64,000 nucleotides of DNA from Vibrio qingdaonensis (GTDB lineage Bacteria; Pseudomonadota; Gammaproteobacteria; Enterobacterales; Vibrionaceae): NCBI RefSeq assembly GCF_026191675.1, contig NZ_JAKRRY010000024.1, positions 27,990 to 91,989 of the forward strand, in the 5' to 3' direction. The notes below the pieces were generated by a model, which did not search any database, was not told the origin of the DNA, and worked only from the letters and a program-made list of their open reading frames with translations. The position numbers and the translations under genes are program-made. Shown here piece after piece: positions 44,702-52,762 of the stretch; the stretch's first letter is position 1; each line of letters starts with the position of its first letter.

Positions 44702-45451
44702 TTAACCCATGCGAAGCAAGGCATCAGACGCCTTGTCCATGTCTTCCGCTGACTTCATGAGCTTAACTTGCATCTCAAACTGACGTTGCAGGTCAATTAA
44801 GCTGGTCATCTCACCTACAGGGTTGACGTTACTGCCTTCTACCGCGCCCGTCATCAGTTGGACATTGCCATCAAGGCCATAGCCTAACTCCGGGTTTTTA
44901 TTGCGGAACAAACCGTTAGTATCTTTGAATAGTGAACGATTATCGGGATTGGTCAGTTTAATACGGTCAACAATTTCCATTTCGTCTGCAGGCGCATCTT
45001 GTGGAATCACCGATACCGTACCATCGCGACCAATCTCAATTTTTTTAAGTGGAATTGGCACCGTAATTGGCGTACCACGTTCACCTAAAATCAAGTGGCC
45101 ATTGCTGTTACTAAGTAGACCGTTTTGATCAACCTGTAAGCTACCGTTACGTGTTAACCCTTCCTTGCCGGTTTTATCCATCACTGAAATCCAACCTTGC
45201 CCTTCTATGGTGACATCCAAATCGCGGCCTGTCGTCACGACACTGCCTTGCTCAAAGTTGTGTCCTGGACGCTCCGTCATGCTAAATACACGTGTTGGCA
45301 TGCCTTCACCATAGGCTTGCATCGATCGAGCTTGCGCAAGATCAGCTCTAAAGCCCGGTGTGCTGGCATTGGCGAGGTTGTTGGCTCTGAGTTGCAAAGC
45401 TTGCATATTTTGCTTTGCGCCGCTCATAGATAGATATAGGGCACGATCCAT
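44702..45451 (-). CDS. flgF: FlgF, proximal rod protein
   Basis: Start ATG 45451 (MDRALYLSMSGAKQNMQALQ) has GGAG seven bases before it; the TTG at 45463 would absorb that site. The 249-residue protein shows LRANNLANASTPGFRADLAQ, GQGWISVMDKTGKEGLTRNG and the C-terminal VNPVGEMTSLIDLQRQFEMQ of rod proteins. It opens the flgFGHIJ operon behind a sigma54 promoter at 45487-45502. Confidence 0.96.
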   Translation of the reverse strand: MDRALYLSMSGAKQNMQALQLRANNLANASTPGFRADLAQARSMQAYGEGMPTRVFSMTERPGHNFEQGSVVTTGRDLDVTIEGQGWISVMDKTGKEGLTRNGSLQVDQNGLLSNSNGHLILGERGTPITVPIPLKKIEIGRDGTVSVIPQDAPADEMEIVDRIKLTNPDNRSLFKDTNGLFRNKNPELGYGLDGNVQLMTGAVEGSNVNPVGEMTSLIDLQRQFEMQVKLMKSAEDMDKASDALLRMG

Positions 45452-45486
45452 TGATAGCTCCAATATTCAAAGTACAGAATATATAA

Positions 45487-45502
45487 AGCAAATTGTATGC
45501 CA
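45487..45502 (-). promoter_or_regulatory. Sigma54 promoter of flgF
   Basis: The minus strand reads TGGCATACAATTTGCT with exact ten-base spacing. It lies about 36 bases before the flgF start and serves flgFGHIJ. Confidence 0.85.
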
Positions 45503-45593
45503 ATATTAAAAATACAATTAATACAATAGGTTAAATGTAATTCAAAAAGAAAGTTGACCGATAGAGCCTAGAACGGCAAATGAATGGCCCTGT

Positions 45594-45632
45594 GTGGCAA
45601 ATTAACGCGGCAAGGTAACGTGGCAAATTCAC
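45594..45632. repeat. Three tandem 13-bp repeats between flgE and flgF
   Basis: GTGGCAAATTAAC, GCGGCAAGGTAAC and GTGGCAAATTCAC follow one another without gap, and GTGGCAAG recurs at about 45639. They lie upstream of the flgF promoter and downstream of the flgE terminator and are non-coding. Confidence 0.85.
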
Positions 45633-45670
45633 GTCAAGTGGCAAGATTGGCAAAAATGACAGGGTTAACG

Positions 45671-45699
45671 AAAAGCGCCAGTCAAAAACTGGCACTTTT
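45671..45699 (-). terminator. Terminator after flgE
   Basis: GCCAGT and ACTGGC pair over a five-base loop, extended by AAAAG/CTTTT with one mismatch. T residues follow on the minus strand. It ends the flgB-flgE transcript, just past the flgE stop. Confidence 0.88.
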
Positions 45700-45708
45700 C
45701 TCAACATA

Positions 45709-47013
45709 TTATCTAATTTGTAAGATGTTTTGCTGCAACTGGTTATGTACATCAAGTGCACGCGAGTTCGCTTGGAAATTACGCTGCGCTGAAATAAGGT
45801 CCACCAGCTCTTGAGTCATATCGATGTTTGACTGCTCAAGCGTACCATTGTTGATAGTACCGAAGGAGCCTTTGTTCGATTCACCCCAAATCTTTGCACC
45901 CGATGCGGTGGTTGAATCCCACTGAGTTCCGCCTTTCTTTTCAAGACCTTGCTCATTAGCAACACGAACCAATGCAACACGACCAAGCGTTACGTTTTCG
46001 CCATTCGAATAGGTTCCGAGCACGTTACCCTTCTCGTCGTAATCGACTTTGGTTAAGAAACCGGTTGTTGCCCCATCTTCACTAAACTTCGTTAATTCAA
46101 ACGGTGCGGCAAATTGTGTTGTGCTATCTAGCTTAAAAGACAATTGCTGAGCAGGATCGGCACCATTCATTTCAACCGCATTAGGACCTTCGCCAATCGC
46201 TTCTGTCACAATTGGTTGGCCATTATTAAGGCTCGCCAATGTACCATCGTTATTAAAACGTATTGTATGCCCAACATGTCCCGTTGGAGAAGAGGCGTCA
46301 CCGCCACTGATATTCACTGGCTTTTCACCTGCACCATCACTCACCGTGTAGTAGCTTTGCCATGTGTTTGGCTGATTCTGATCCTTTACATAATAGGTCG
46401 TCATTTTATAAGACTGACCCATTGAATCATACATCGTTGAAGACGTTGAGCGGTTATAGGTTTCTGGATCCGTAAAATCAAACAATGCCGGATCTTTTAG
46501 ATCGCCATTAGCGGGTAAGTTAGCGCCAATTTCAATGTTAGCGGTCTGTTTTGGCTTACCAAATTCAGGCGGAACATTAATTGGCTTAGGCTCATAAGAA
46601 ACGACTTCATTAGTATCTTTGTTGACTTCATAACCCAGTAAGAACTCATCGTTAGATGTCACCATGTAGCTGTCTTTGTTCAGGTGAAACGCACCGTTTC
46701 GAGTGATTTCATTTTGCTGAGGCACCAAACGTTCTTTAGATACGGCAAAGAAGCCGGTACCGCTGATACGTAAATCCATTGGGTTGTTGGTAGATACACT
46801 CGACCCTTCATGGAATTGCTGAGCAATTTTACTTGGCTGAACACCGCCACCTGGGGTGGTTTTCGAATTCGTGAATAATGAATTCGAATACACATCACCA
46901 AATTCCGCACGTGACTCTTTAAAGCCGAATGTGTTGGCGTTGGCAATGTTATTACTGGTCGTATTTAAGTCCAACTGAGCCGATGATAATCCGCTCAAAG
47001 ATACATATGACAT
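45709..47013 (-). CDS. flgE: FlgE, hook protein
   Basis: The 434-residue protein starts MSYVSLSGLSSAQLDLNTTS and has NNIANANTFGFKESRAEFGD, the hook-type central domains and the C-terminal LEQSNIDMTQELVDLISAQR then NFQANSRALDVHNQLQQNIL. It polymerises into the hook, whose length is set by FliK. It is last in flgBCDE, 26 bp after flgD, ended by a terminator. Length matches Vibrio FlgE. Confidence 0.97.
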   Translation of the reverse strand: MSYVSLSGLSSAQLDLNTTSNNIANANTFGFKESRAEFGDVYSNSLFTNSKTTPGGGVQPSKIAQQFHEGSSVSTNNPMDLRISGTGFFAVSKERLVPQQNEITRNGAFHLNKDSYMVTSNDEFLLGYEVNKDTNEVVSYEPKPINVPPEFGKPKQTANIEIGANLPANGDLKDPALFDFTDPETYNRSTSSTMYDSMGQSYKMTTYYVKDQNQPNTWQSYYTVSDGAGEKPVNISGGDASSPTGHVGHTIRFNNDGTLASLNNGQPIVTEAIGEGPNAVEMNGADPAQQLSFKLDSTTQFAAPFELTKFSEDGATTGFLTKVDYDEKGNVLGTYSNGENVTLGRVALVRVANEQGLEKKGGTQWDSTTASGAKIWGESNKGSFGTINNGTLEQSNIDMTQELVDLISAQRNFQANSRALDVHNQLQQNILQIR

Positions 47014-47039
47014 TCCTAATCTCCTAACCTAGCTTATTT

Positions 47040-47747
47040 TCACGCTTTGCCGACTTCCAATACTTCCGCAAGTCGAACTGGATTTTCAAAACCAGCTAGA
47101 TTGAGTAGTACGTTTCCGTCTCCTTTGCCAAGAAGCACGCTGTTGACGTTTGCATAACTAGACACTTCAAGCTCTTTGCTTTCTCCGTCCAACAAACCCG
47201 AGGCTTTCACCTTGTACTTGCCAGGCGGCAATGAATTACCTTGATCGTCTTTGCCGTCCCATTCTACGCGAGCATCACCACCGGGTTTTGCGCCAGCATT
47301 GAAGGTACGAACCAGTTGACCCATTTCATTTTCTACACGGACAAAAACATTTTCTAAAGACTGAGGCAATTTCACCATTGCCGCCATACCTTTATCCGCT
47401 TCCTTAACCCCTGCAGCGCCCGGTACTAACACATCTCGTCCTACCAAAGAGGAAGCTTGAAGCGCTTGATTTGACGTCATTGACGAATTGAGATTCTCGA
47501 ACTGAGAATTCATTTTGCCAATACCATCTACCGTGGCAAACGAGGCCATTTGAGCAATCATTTGATCATTGCTCACTGGTTTAAACGGATCCTGCTGAGC
47601 CAGTTGCTTGGTGAGCAAAGACAAGAAATCTTCTTGCTTAAGATCTTGCTTACCCGTGGTCTCTGCTGGTTTGTTTTGGTCCTGTAGCTTTTTCAGTTGG
47701 TCAACGTAGGACAAACCGCTTTGACCAACATTGTTGATTCCGGCCAT
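47040..47747 (-). CDS. flgD: FlgD, hook cap protein
   Basis: The 235-residue protein has the N-terminal FlgD scaffold (QEDFLSLLTKQLAQQDPFKP, MIAQMASFATVDGIGKMNSQ) and the C-terminal FlgD Ig-like part with RVEWDGKDDQGNSLPPGKY. It caps the growing hook and is discarded when FlgK arrives. It is followed by flgE. Confidence 0.96.
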   Translation of the reverse strand: MAGINNVGQSGLSYVDQLKKLQDQNKPAETTGKQDLKQEDFLSLLTKQLAQQDPFKPVSNDQMIAQMASFATVDGIGKMNSQFENLNSSMTSNQALQASSLVGRDVLVPGAAGVKEADKGMAAMVKLPQSLENVFVRVENEMGQLVRTFNAGAKPGGDARVEWDGKDDQGNSLPPGKYKVKASGLLDGESKELEVSSYANVNSVLLGKGDGNVLLNLAGFENPVRLAEVLEVGKA

Positions 47748-47763
47748 TTGCTATCTCCTATCT

Positions 47764-48180
47764 CTATTGACCCATTTGCAGGGTACGAAGCAACATCTGC
47801 TTACTCGCTTCCGCTACCTGGACGTTAGTCTGGTATGAACGAGACGCAGAAATCATGTTGGCCATTTCCTCCATCACATTAACGTTTGGCTTATAAATGT
47901 AGCCTTCGTCATTCGCGAGTGGATGATCTGGGTTGTACACTGCACTTAGGGGTTTATCGCTCTCTACAATGCCCATCACTTTGACTGGCACGGTATGATC
48001 ACGGTTATAACGCGCTTTACTCAGTTCCGCTCCAAACACGGCATGACGCGCCTTGTAGGTTTCTTTCGCTGAGCTACTAACACTGTCGGCGTTGGCAAGG
48101 TTACTTGAGGTGGTATTAAGACGAACTGACTCAGCACTCATCGCTGAACCCGTTACGTTAAAAACATTAAATAAACTCAT
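47764..48180 (-). CDS. flgC: FlgC, proximal rod protein
   Basis: The 138-residue protein starts MSLFNVFNVTGSAMSAESVR and has LNTTSSNLANADSVSSSAKE, YKPNVNVMEEMANMISASRS and the final YQTNVQVAEASKQMLLRTLQ of FlgC. It builds the proximal rod with FlgB and FlgF. It lies five bases after flgB. Length is standard. Confidence 0.97.
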   Translation of the reverse strand: MSLFNVFNVTGSAMSAESVRLNTTSSNLANADSVSSSAKETYKARHAVFGAELSKARYNRDHTVPVKVMGIVESDKPLSAVYNPDHPLANDEGYIYKPNVNVMEEMANMISASRSYQTNVQVAEASKQMLLRTLQMGQ

Positions 48181-48185
48181 CTTAA

Positions 48186-48581
48186 TTACTCCCCTTTGAT
48201 TGCCTTGGTCATATTTTTGAACTTACTGCCTAAAAAATCGAGTGATGCCTGATGTCTTAGTTGGTTTTGCATGAACAGGTTTCGTTCAAGGTCAACATCT
48301 ACGGTATTGCCATCCCCGGTATCGGGTTGGTCGGGAATACGGTAGAGTATTTCCCCTGTCACATTGGTAGAGGCAGATATATGCCGTCCATCGGTGCGGT
48401 CTAGTCCAATGCTTGCCCCTGAGGTTGCCGCTTTTAACGCACGATTAAAATCCATCCCCTTCGCTTTAAAGCCAGGTGTATTGGCTTGAGCGATGTTGGT
48501 AGAGATGACTTCAGCGTTCTTCTCGCGTACACCAACGGTGTGCTGATGAATGCCGAGTGCATTGTTAAAAGAGATGGCCAT
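48186..48581 (-). CDS. flgB: FlgB, proximal rod protein
   Basis: The 131-residue protein starts MAISFNNALGIHQHTVGVRE and has VISTNIAQANTPGFKAKGMD and the C-terminal NLFMQNQLRHQASLDFLGSK. FlgB is the most proximal rod part, joined to FliE. It is the first gene of flgBCDE, preceded by a sigma54 promoter at 48624-48639. Confidence 0.97.
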   Translation of the reverse strand: MAISFNNALGIHQHTVGVREKNAEVISTNIAQANTPGFKAKGMDFNRALKAATSGASIGLDRTDGRHISASTNVTGEILYRIPDQPDTGDGNTVDVDLERNLFMQNQLRHQASLDFLGSKFKNMTKAIKGE

Positions 48582-48623
48582 TTAAACCTCATTGTTCAAA
48601 AATAGGTGCCTTGAGAAATATAA

Positions 48624-48639
48624 AGCAATTTCCGCGCCA
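48624..48639 (-). promoter_or_regulatory. Sigma54 promoter of flgB
   Basis: The minus strand reads TGGCGCGGAAATTGCT with exact spacing. The predicted start is about 30 bases before the flgB start codon. Confidence 0.85.
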
Positions 48640-48944
48640 AAGTTTTAAGCCTCTGTTACTTTTATTTAGACCGTGGGGATTTTTATCTAAACCATAGGTA
48701 GTTTTATTTAACCTACGGGTACTAGATAAAGCCACGGCCCCGATTTAAGCTTCAGGTGCTAGATAAAGTGCCAGACACTTGATCTCTATGAGTGTGAAAA
48801 TTGATTCAGTAAGCACATTCGGGATTAGCACAGCAATATCTGCGCCACGTTCGCGATGGTATTGATTAGGAATGTCGTTAGTGATTGCTCGCGACCCAAC
48901 CACATGATTACAGCTTAGCAAGAAATGCCACGGAAAGGGGTAAG
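48640..48944. other. Upstream region of flgB, gene-free, repeat-bearing
   Basis: No gene is supported here. The part next to the promoter holds three 21-bp direct repeats (48660-48722), and the words CTAGATAAAG occur twice more on the plus strand, at about 48723 and 48759, each inside a GGTRCTAGATAAA context. The remainder up to the cheR terminator shows nothing that I can name. Confidence 0.6.
48660..48722. repeat. Three direct repeats at exact 21-bp spacing upstream of flgB
   Basis: Units start at 48660, 48681 and 48702. On the plus strand they read TTTTATTTAGACCGTGGGG, TTTTATCTAAACCATAGGT and TTTTATTTAACCTACGGGT. The spacing of two helical turns places all copies on one face of the DNA, just upstream of the flgB -24 box, as expected of a protein-binding array. 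Confidence 0.85.
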
Positions 48945-48968
48945 AAAAAGCCCCGGATGATCCGAGGC
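48945..48968 (-). terminator. Terminator after cheR
   Basis: GCCTCGGAT and ATCCGGGGC form a stem with a single mismatch and a tight loop; five T residues follow on the minus strand. It ends the cheV-cheR transcript. Confidence 0.85.
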
Positions 48969-48979
48969 CAGTATTCGAG

Positions 48980-49007
48980 TTTAAGGTTTAAGGTTTACGG
49001 TTTAAGG
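48980..49007. repeat. Four 7-bp repeats across the cheR stop codon
   Basis: TTTAAGG, TTTAAGG, TTTACGG and TTTAAGG follow directly. The cheR stop codon (49002-49004) is inside the last unit. On the coding strand each TTAA-bearing unit can supply a TAA stop, so the units downstream of cheR give back-up stops in other frames. Confidence 0.8.
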
Positions 49008-49832
49008 TTTCAGCTTGTAGATAATGCCGGGGTTGCATCGCACCATTTCAAATTTGTCAGTTAACCCAGTTAACGACTCCGATGCACCTAACAATAAATA
49101 CCCTCCGGGATTTAAACTGCGCGCCATTTGATTCAAGACTTGTGATTTCATCTCTGGCGAAAAGTAAATGAGTACATTTCGGCAAAAAATAATGTCGAAC
49201 TTGCCTAGTAATGCATACGAGTCCATTAAGTTTTGTGGACGAAAGTTCACTAAGCGTTTCGCGCTATCTTTTATCTTCATCTTGCCGTTTTTCGCATCTT
49301 CAAAAAACGCTCGGCGACGCTCTGGTGACAAGCCACGTCCGAGTGCAAGGTTGTCGTACTCGCCCAAACGACACACATCCAACATTGTGTTGGAAATATC
49401 CGTCGCCGTGATCGACACATTCGGCAACATGCCAGGCTTCTTCGCTTGAGTTTCTAGTATCGTCATCGCCATTGAATACGGTTCTTGGCCTGAAGAACTC
49501 GCCGCTGACCATATTTTTATCGGACGTTTATTTGCCGCCATTTCTGGTAACAGCTTGTCAGATAGTACCGTGAACGGGTAATTATCTCGAAACCACAATG
49601 TTTCGTTGGTCGTCATCGCATCCACAGCGGCAATGCGCAATTCTCGATTTCGACCCGATACGACATCTCTCAATAAGTGAGACAATGACGTCAGCCCATT
49701 TTTACTCACTAACGGACTTAAGCGGCTTCTCACTAGATACTGCTTACTGTCTCCAAGCACAATGCCGCACTGTGACTCTAAAAAGCGGCTAAAATCACGA
49801 TACTCTTGATCGCTTATGGTTATCGCTGTCAT
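49002..49832 (-). CDS. cheR: CheR, chemoreceptor methyltransferase
   Basis: The 276-residue protein has the all-helical N-terminal domain (about 1-75) and the SAM-binding domain with IKIWSAASSSGQEPYSMAMT, DISNTMLDVCRLGEY and FDIIFCRNVLIYFSPEMK. It methylates receptor glutamates and opposes CheB. It follows cheV by 65 bp and ends in a short tandem-repeat tract and terminator. Length is normal. Confidence 0.96.
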   Translation of the reverse strand: MTAITISDQEYRDFSRFLESQCGIVLGDSKQYLVRSRLSPLVSKNGLTSLSHLLRDVVSGRNRELRIAAVDAMTTNETLWFRDNYPFTVLSDKLLPEMAANKRPIKIWSAASSSGQEPYSMAMTILETQAKKPGMLPNVSITATDISNTMLDVCRLGEYDNLALGRGLSPERRRAFFEDAKNGKMKIKDSAKRLVNFRPQNLMDSYALLGKFDIIFCRNVLIYFSPEMKSQVLNQMARSLNPGGYLLLGASESLTGLTDKFEMVRCNPGIIYKLKP

Positions 49833-49897
49833 TAACTACTCTATACTGCTTTTGAAAGCTTGCTTAATACAAGTTCTATTGTGATTTTATTGTTTCG

Positions 49898-50833
49898 CTA
49901 ACCTGCTACGACAGCAGCTTTTACTGCGCTTCCCAGCTCTTCTGGGTTGAACTTAGCGATAAACTCGTTGGCACCGACTCGCTCGACCATCGCCTGATTA
50001 AACACTCCGCTAAGCGAAGTATGCAAAATAATGTGCAAATCTTTAAGACCTGGATGACGGCGAACCTCTGCCGTTAAGGTGTAACCATCCATTTCTGGCA
50101 TTTCAATATCCGAGATCAACAAGGATATTTGCTCGCGAATGTCGCCTTCTGACGCCATTTCTACCAGCTTGTTATACGCGTCTTTACCATCTTTAACCAA
50201 AATGGCTTCGAAGCCAATAGACTCGATTGCTCGTTGGACCTGTTTTCTTGCTACGGCGGAATCATCAGCGATCATAATACGCTTGACGATTTGTTTTTGT
50301 TGCTGAACTTCCGCTTCTGCAATTTCTTTAGCAAGATTACCATCCATCGCTTCTTCAACCGGTGATATTTCAGCCAGTATTTTCTCAACGTCAATGATTT
50401 CCACTAACTCATTATCAATATTGGTCACGGCAGTCAGATAATTTGCACGCCCAGCCCCTTCTGGCGGTGGTAAAATAGACTCCCAATGCATATTGATAAT
50501 ACGCTCAACAGAGCTCACCAAAAAGCCTTGTACACTACGGTTAAATTCCGAAATCACCACAAAACTATTGGCAATGTCTGTTGTTGGTCTGCCGCCTACA
50601 GCCAAGCTCAGATCAATAACAGAGATGGTTTGACCACGAATATGTGCCACCCCTTTGACCAAACGATGTAGATTCGGCATCGCGGTGAGTCGCGGGCATT
50701 GCAACACTTCTTTGACTTTAAATACGTTAATACCGTATCTCTGACGTCCCATTAAGCGAAACGTTAATAATTCAAGTCGGTTTTGACCTACTAGCTGCGT
50801 TCTCTGGTTCACCGAATCTAAGATACCGGTCAT
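49898..50833 (-). CDS. cheV: CheV, CheW-receiver hybrid coupling protein
   Basis: The 311-residue protein has an N-terminal CheW domain (about 20-165, YGINVFKVKEVLQCPRLTAM, VAHIRGQTISVIDLSLAVGG) and a C-terminal receiver (about 185-310) with phospho-acceptor Asp in LLISDIEMPEMDG and the Lys of FIAKF. CheV joins CheA to receptors in a phosphorylation-dependent way. It is divergent from flgA with 76 bp between starts. Confidence 0.95.
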   Translation of the reverse strand: MTGILDSVNQRTQLVGQNRLELLTFRLMGRQRYGINVFKVKEVLQCPRLTAMPNLHRLVKGVAHIRGQTISVIDLSLAVGGRPTTDIANSFVVISEFNRSVQGFLVSSVERIINMHWESILPPPEGAGRANYLTAVTNIDNELVEIIDVEKILAEISPVEEAMDGNLAKEIAEAEVQQQKQIVKRIMIADDSAVARKQVQRAIESIGFEAILVKDGKDAYNKLVEMASEGDIREQISLLISDIEMPEMDGYTLTAEVRRHPGLKDLHIILHTSLSGVFNQAMVERVGANEFIAKFNPEELGSAVKAAVVAG

Positions 50834-50909
50834 AAGTTCATCTCCATCTCAAACTTTACGCCAAAAAAGTGATAGTCTACTGCAGGCAACGAGGAACCTG
50901 AGAAACAGA

Positions 50910-51656
50910 ATGCTGTATTATAAGACATCTTTTTTGAATACTTCCAGCCCCAATTTTAAGCCAATGCTTAATGGGCTTTTACTCTTTATCGTCTGGCACA
51001 CGTTTTTCTTTAGTGCATTAACGCACGCAGCGACGCCAGAACAAATAGAAAACATCCAAAAGGCAGCCCAAGCTCATGTTTTGGATACCTTAGATGCCCC
51101 AATTGGCGCGGAGCTCACAGCAACCGCAGGACGAATCGACTCTCGTGTTCATGCGACCGATTGCATTGAGCCTTTGCAAACCTCCTCTTCCAATGCCAGA
51201 AACACCAGCAGTAACGTCACGGTTTTAGTTGAATGCCCAAGTGATAACTGGCGACTCTATGTGCCCGTTAGACTCAGCATTTCGTTGCCACTCGTTGCTG
51301 CGACTCGACCACTGGCGCGAGGGAGTATTGTCACCCAAGGCGACGTCATGATGACAATGGTGGATAAAAATCGTTTCCGTCGCCAAGGATTTACCGATTT
51401 TGAGCAAGTCGTTGGCTCCAAATTGAAACGAAATGTAAAGCTAGGGGATGTCATAGAGCGCAACGATGTCTGTGTTGTGTGCCGCAATGAAAAGGTCGTG
51501 ATACGCGCCGTCAAAAGCGGCATGACCATCTCAACCAAAGGCACAGCCCTGAGTGATGGGTCGAATGGTGACCAAGTAAGAGTGAAAAATGACAAGTCTC
51601 AGCGTATAATTGAAGGTATTGTCACTGGAGTGGCTGAAATTACCGTGAATTTTTAA
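50910..51656 (+). CDS. flgA: FlgA, periplasmic P-ring assembly chaperone
   Basis: The 248-residue frame has a signal peptide near 20-40 (LNGLLLFIVWHTFFFSALTHA), so the real start could be ATG 50964 (MLNGLLLF); neither start has a strong ribosome site. The mature protein shows the SAF-like domain of FlgA: RPLARGSIVTQGDVMM, GSKLKRNVKLGDVIERND and VRVKNDKSQRIIEGIVT. FlgA aids FlgI folding for the P-ring. flgM follows after a gap with a sigma28 promoter. Confidence 0.93.
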   Translation: MLYYKTSFLNTSSPNFKPMLNGLLLFIVWHTFFFSALTHAATPEQIENIQKAAQAHVLDTLDAPIGAELTATAGRIDSRVHATDCIEPLQTSSSNARNTSSNVTVLVECPSDNWRLYVPVRLSISLPLVAATRPLARGSIVTQGDVMMTMVDKNRFRRQGFTDFEQVVGSKLKRNVKLGDVIERNDVCVVCRNEKVVIRAVKSGMTISTKGTALSDGSNGDQVRVKNDKSQRIIEGIVTGVAEITVNF

Positions 51657-51685
51657 TTTATTACCCGTGACTTTTAAATTTTTCC

Positions 51686-51712
51686 TAAAGTATCTTCGCT
51701 ATAGGTCGATAC
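51686..51712 (+). promoter_or_regulatory. Sigma28 (FliA) promoter of flgMN
   Basis: TAAA at 51686-51689 is followed after 15 bases by GTCGATAC at 51705-51712, two changes from the FliA -10 consensus. It would let FliA activity raise its own anti-sigma factor. Confidence 0.8.
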
Positions 51713-51732
51713 TGACGGTATACAAGAAAACT

Positions 51733-51780
51733 CTATTGTCTACGACTACTATTGTTTACGACTACTAATATTTACGAACA
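51733..51780. repeat. Three tandem 16-bp repeats in the flgM leader
   Basis: CTATTGTCTACGACTA, CTATTGTTTACGACTA and CTAATATTTACGAACA follow without gap; the first two differ by one base. They lie between the sigma28 promoter and the flgM start. Confidence 0.88.
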
Positions 51781-51800
51781 TATGCACAGAAGGCTTAACT

Positions 51801-52118
51801 ATGGCAGGCATTGATAACATTCGTTCTGGTCAGACGCTAACGACGACAAGTCGCGCCCCTGCTCGTTCGGAAACAAGTACAAGTAGCAGCTCAGCGCCAG
51901 TTAGTCAGTCATCAGCAAAGCAAGATGCCGTGACATTAAGTCAAGGCGGTAAAGCAATTGGGCAGATGCATCAACAGATGGCATCACAACCTAGCTTTGA
52001 TACGGCAAAAGTTGCCGCCATTAAAGAAGCCATTGCTAACGGTTCTTATACCGTCGACCCAGAAAAACTTGCTGATAACATGATTAAGTTTGAAGAAGAG
52101 CTAGGCGGTTTAAAGTAA
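51801..52118 (+). CDS. flgM: FlgM, anti-sigma28 factor
   Basis: The 105-residue protein has the FlgM layout: a flexible Ser/Thr-rich N-terminal half (which serves for export) and a C-terminal sigma-binding part with FDTAKVAAIKEAIANGSYTV and DPEKLADNMIKFEEELGGLK. It holds FliA inactive until it leaves the cell through the finished hook; in Vibrio it is exported by the polar flagellum. flgN follows 60 bp later. Confidence 0.94.
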   Translation: MAGIDNIRSGQTLTTTSRAPARSETSTSSSSAPVSQSSAKQDAVTLSQGGKAIGQMHQQMASQPSFDTAKVAAIKEAIANGSYTVDPEKLADNMIKFEEELGGLK

Positions 52119-52178
52119 TTCGCACTATCTAGAGAGAACGCGCTGTGCGACTCACTCGATAAATAAAAGGTAAAATGA

Positions 52179-52604
52179 ATGGCAGCCCTTGTTGATTTAG
52201 TTGACTATCAGCTTAAAAATGCAAAAGCCCTGTCTCTTCTATTGTCAGAAGAGACCAAAGCCATCGCAGCTCGTGAATCGGGTGATATTGAGCGATTAGC
52301 CAAAGAAAAAATGGCGCTCATCGGGCAACTTCAACAAACCGACCAAAGACTAAGCCAACACCAAGACGTTGCAAGACTCACTGATGAAGCCTTGCTGGCT
52401 GAACAAGTCCGCACCGTCAAATCCATCATTCTTGATTGCAAAAAAATTAACGACATTAACGGACAAAGCCTACAACGGGCCCAACTCAGCTTTAATAAAC
52501 TCAATAATTTGATGCAACAAAGCCACGGTAAGATAGGCATGACCTATAACGCCGGCGGACAGACTCATACGCTTTCAACACTAGGCACTAACCTTAAAGC
52601 CTAG
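52179..52604 (+). CDS. flgN: FlgN, export chaperone for FlgK/FlgL
   Basis: The 141-residue helical protein shows the FlgN pattern LLSEETKAIAARESGDIERL and AKEKMALIGQLQQTDQRL. FlgN guards hook-filament junction proteins before export. Position after flgM and length support the call. No good plus-strand terminator follows; the hairpin at 52670-52688 serves the opposite gene better. Confidence 0.92.
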   Translation: MAALVDLVDYQLKNAKALSLLLSEETKAIAARESGDIERLAKEKMALIGQLQQTDQRLSQHQDVARLTDEALLAEQVRTVKSIILDCKKINDINGQSLQRAQLSFNKLNNLMQQSHGKIGMTYNAGGQTHTLSTLGTNLKA

Positions 52605-52662
52605 CGTTTTCTACGCATTAAAAACAATCAAAGTTTAAGCACACCTAATTCTTATACACGAT

Positions 52663-52688
52663 CAAAAAAAGCGACAATCATTGCCGCT
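52663..52688 (-). terminator. Terminator after flgP
   Basis: AGCGGCAAT and ATTGTCGCT form a stem with one mismatch (52670-52688), followed on the minus strand by seven T residues. It could also slow transcription from flgN, which ends 65 bp away. Confidence 0.78.
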
Positions 52689-52720
52689 CCTTTATACATC
52701 CTGCAATTAACGTTAGTCGT

Positions 52721-52762
52721 TAAAACAGTTATCCGTAAAAACAGTTATCCATTAAAACAAGG
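52721..52762. repeat. 16-bp tandem repeat at the flgP 3' end
   Basis: TAAAACAGTTATCCGT (52721-52736) is followed by AAAAACAGTTATCCAT (52737-52752) and then TAAAACAAGG, which is already the flgP coding end. The third unit thus overlaps the flgP stop codon. Confidence 0.78.

Noticed and set aside
48660..48780. CRISPR-like array
   Set aside because: Units are 21 bp, imperfect and adjacent, with no spacers and no cas genes.
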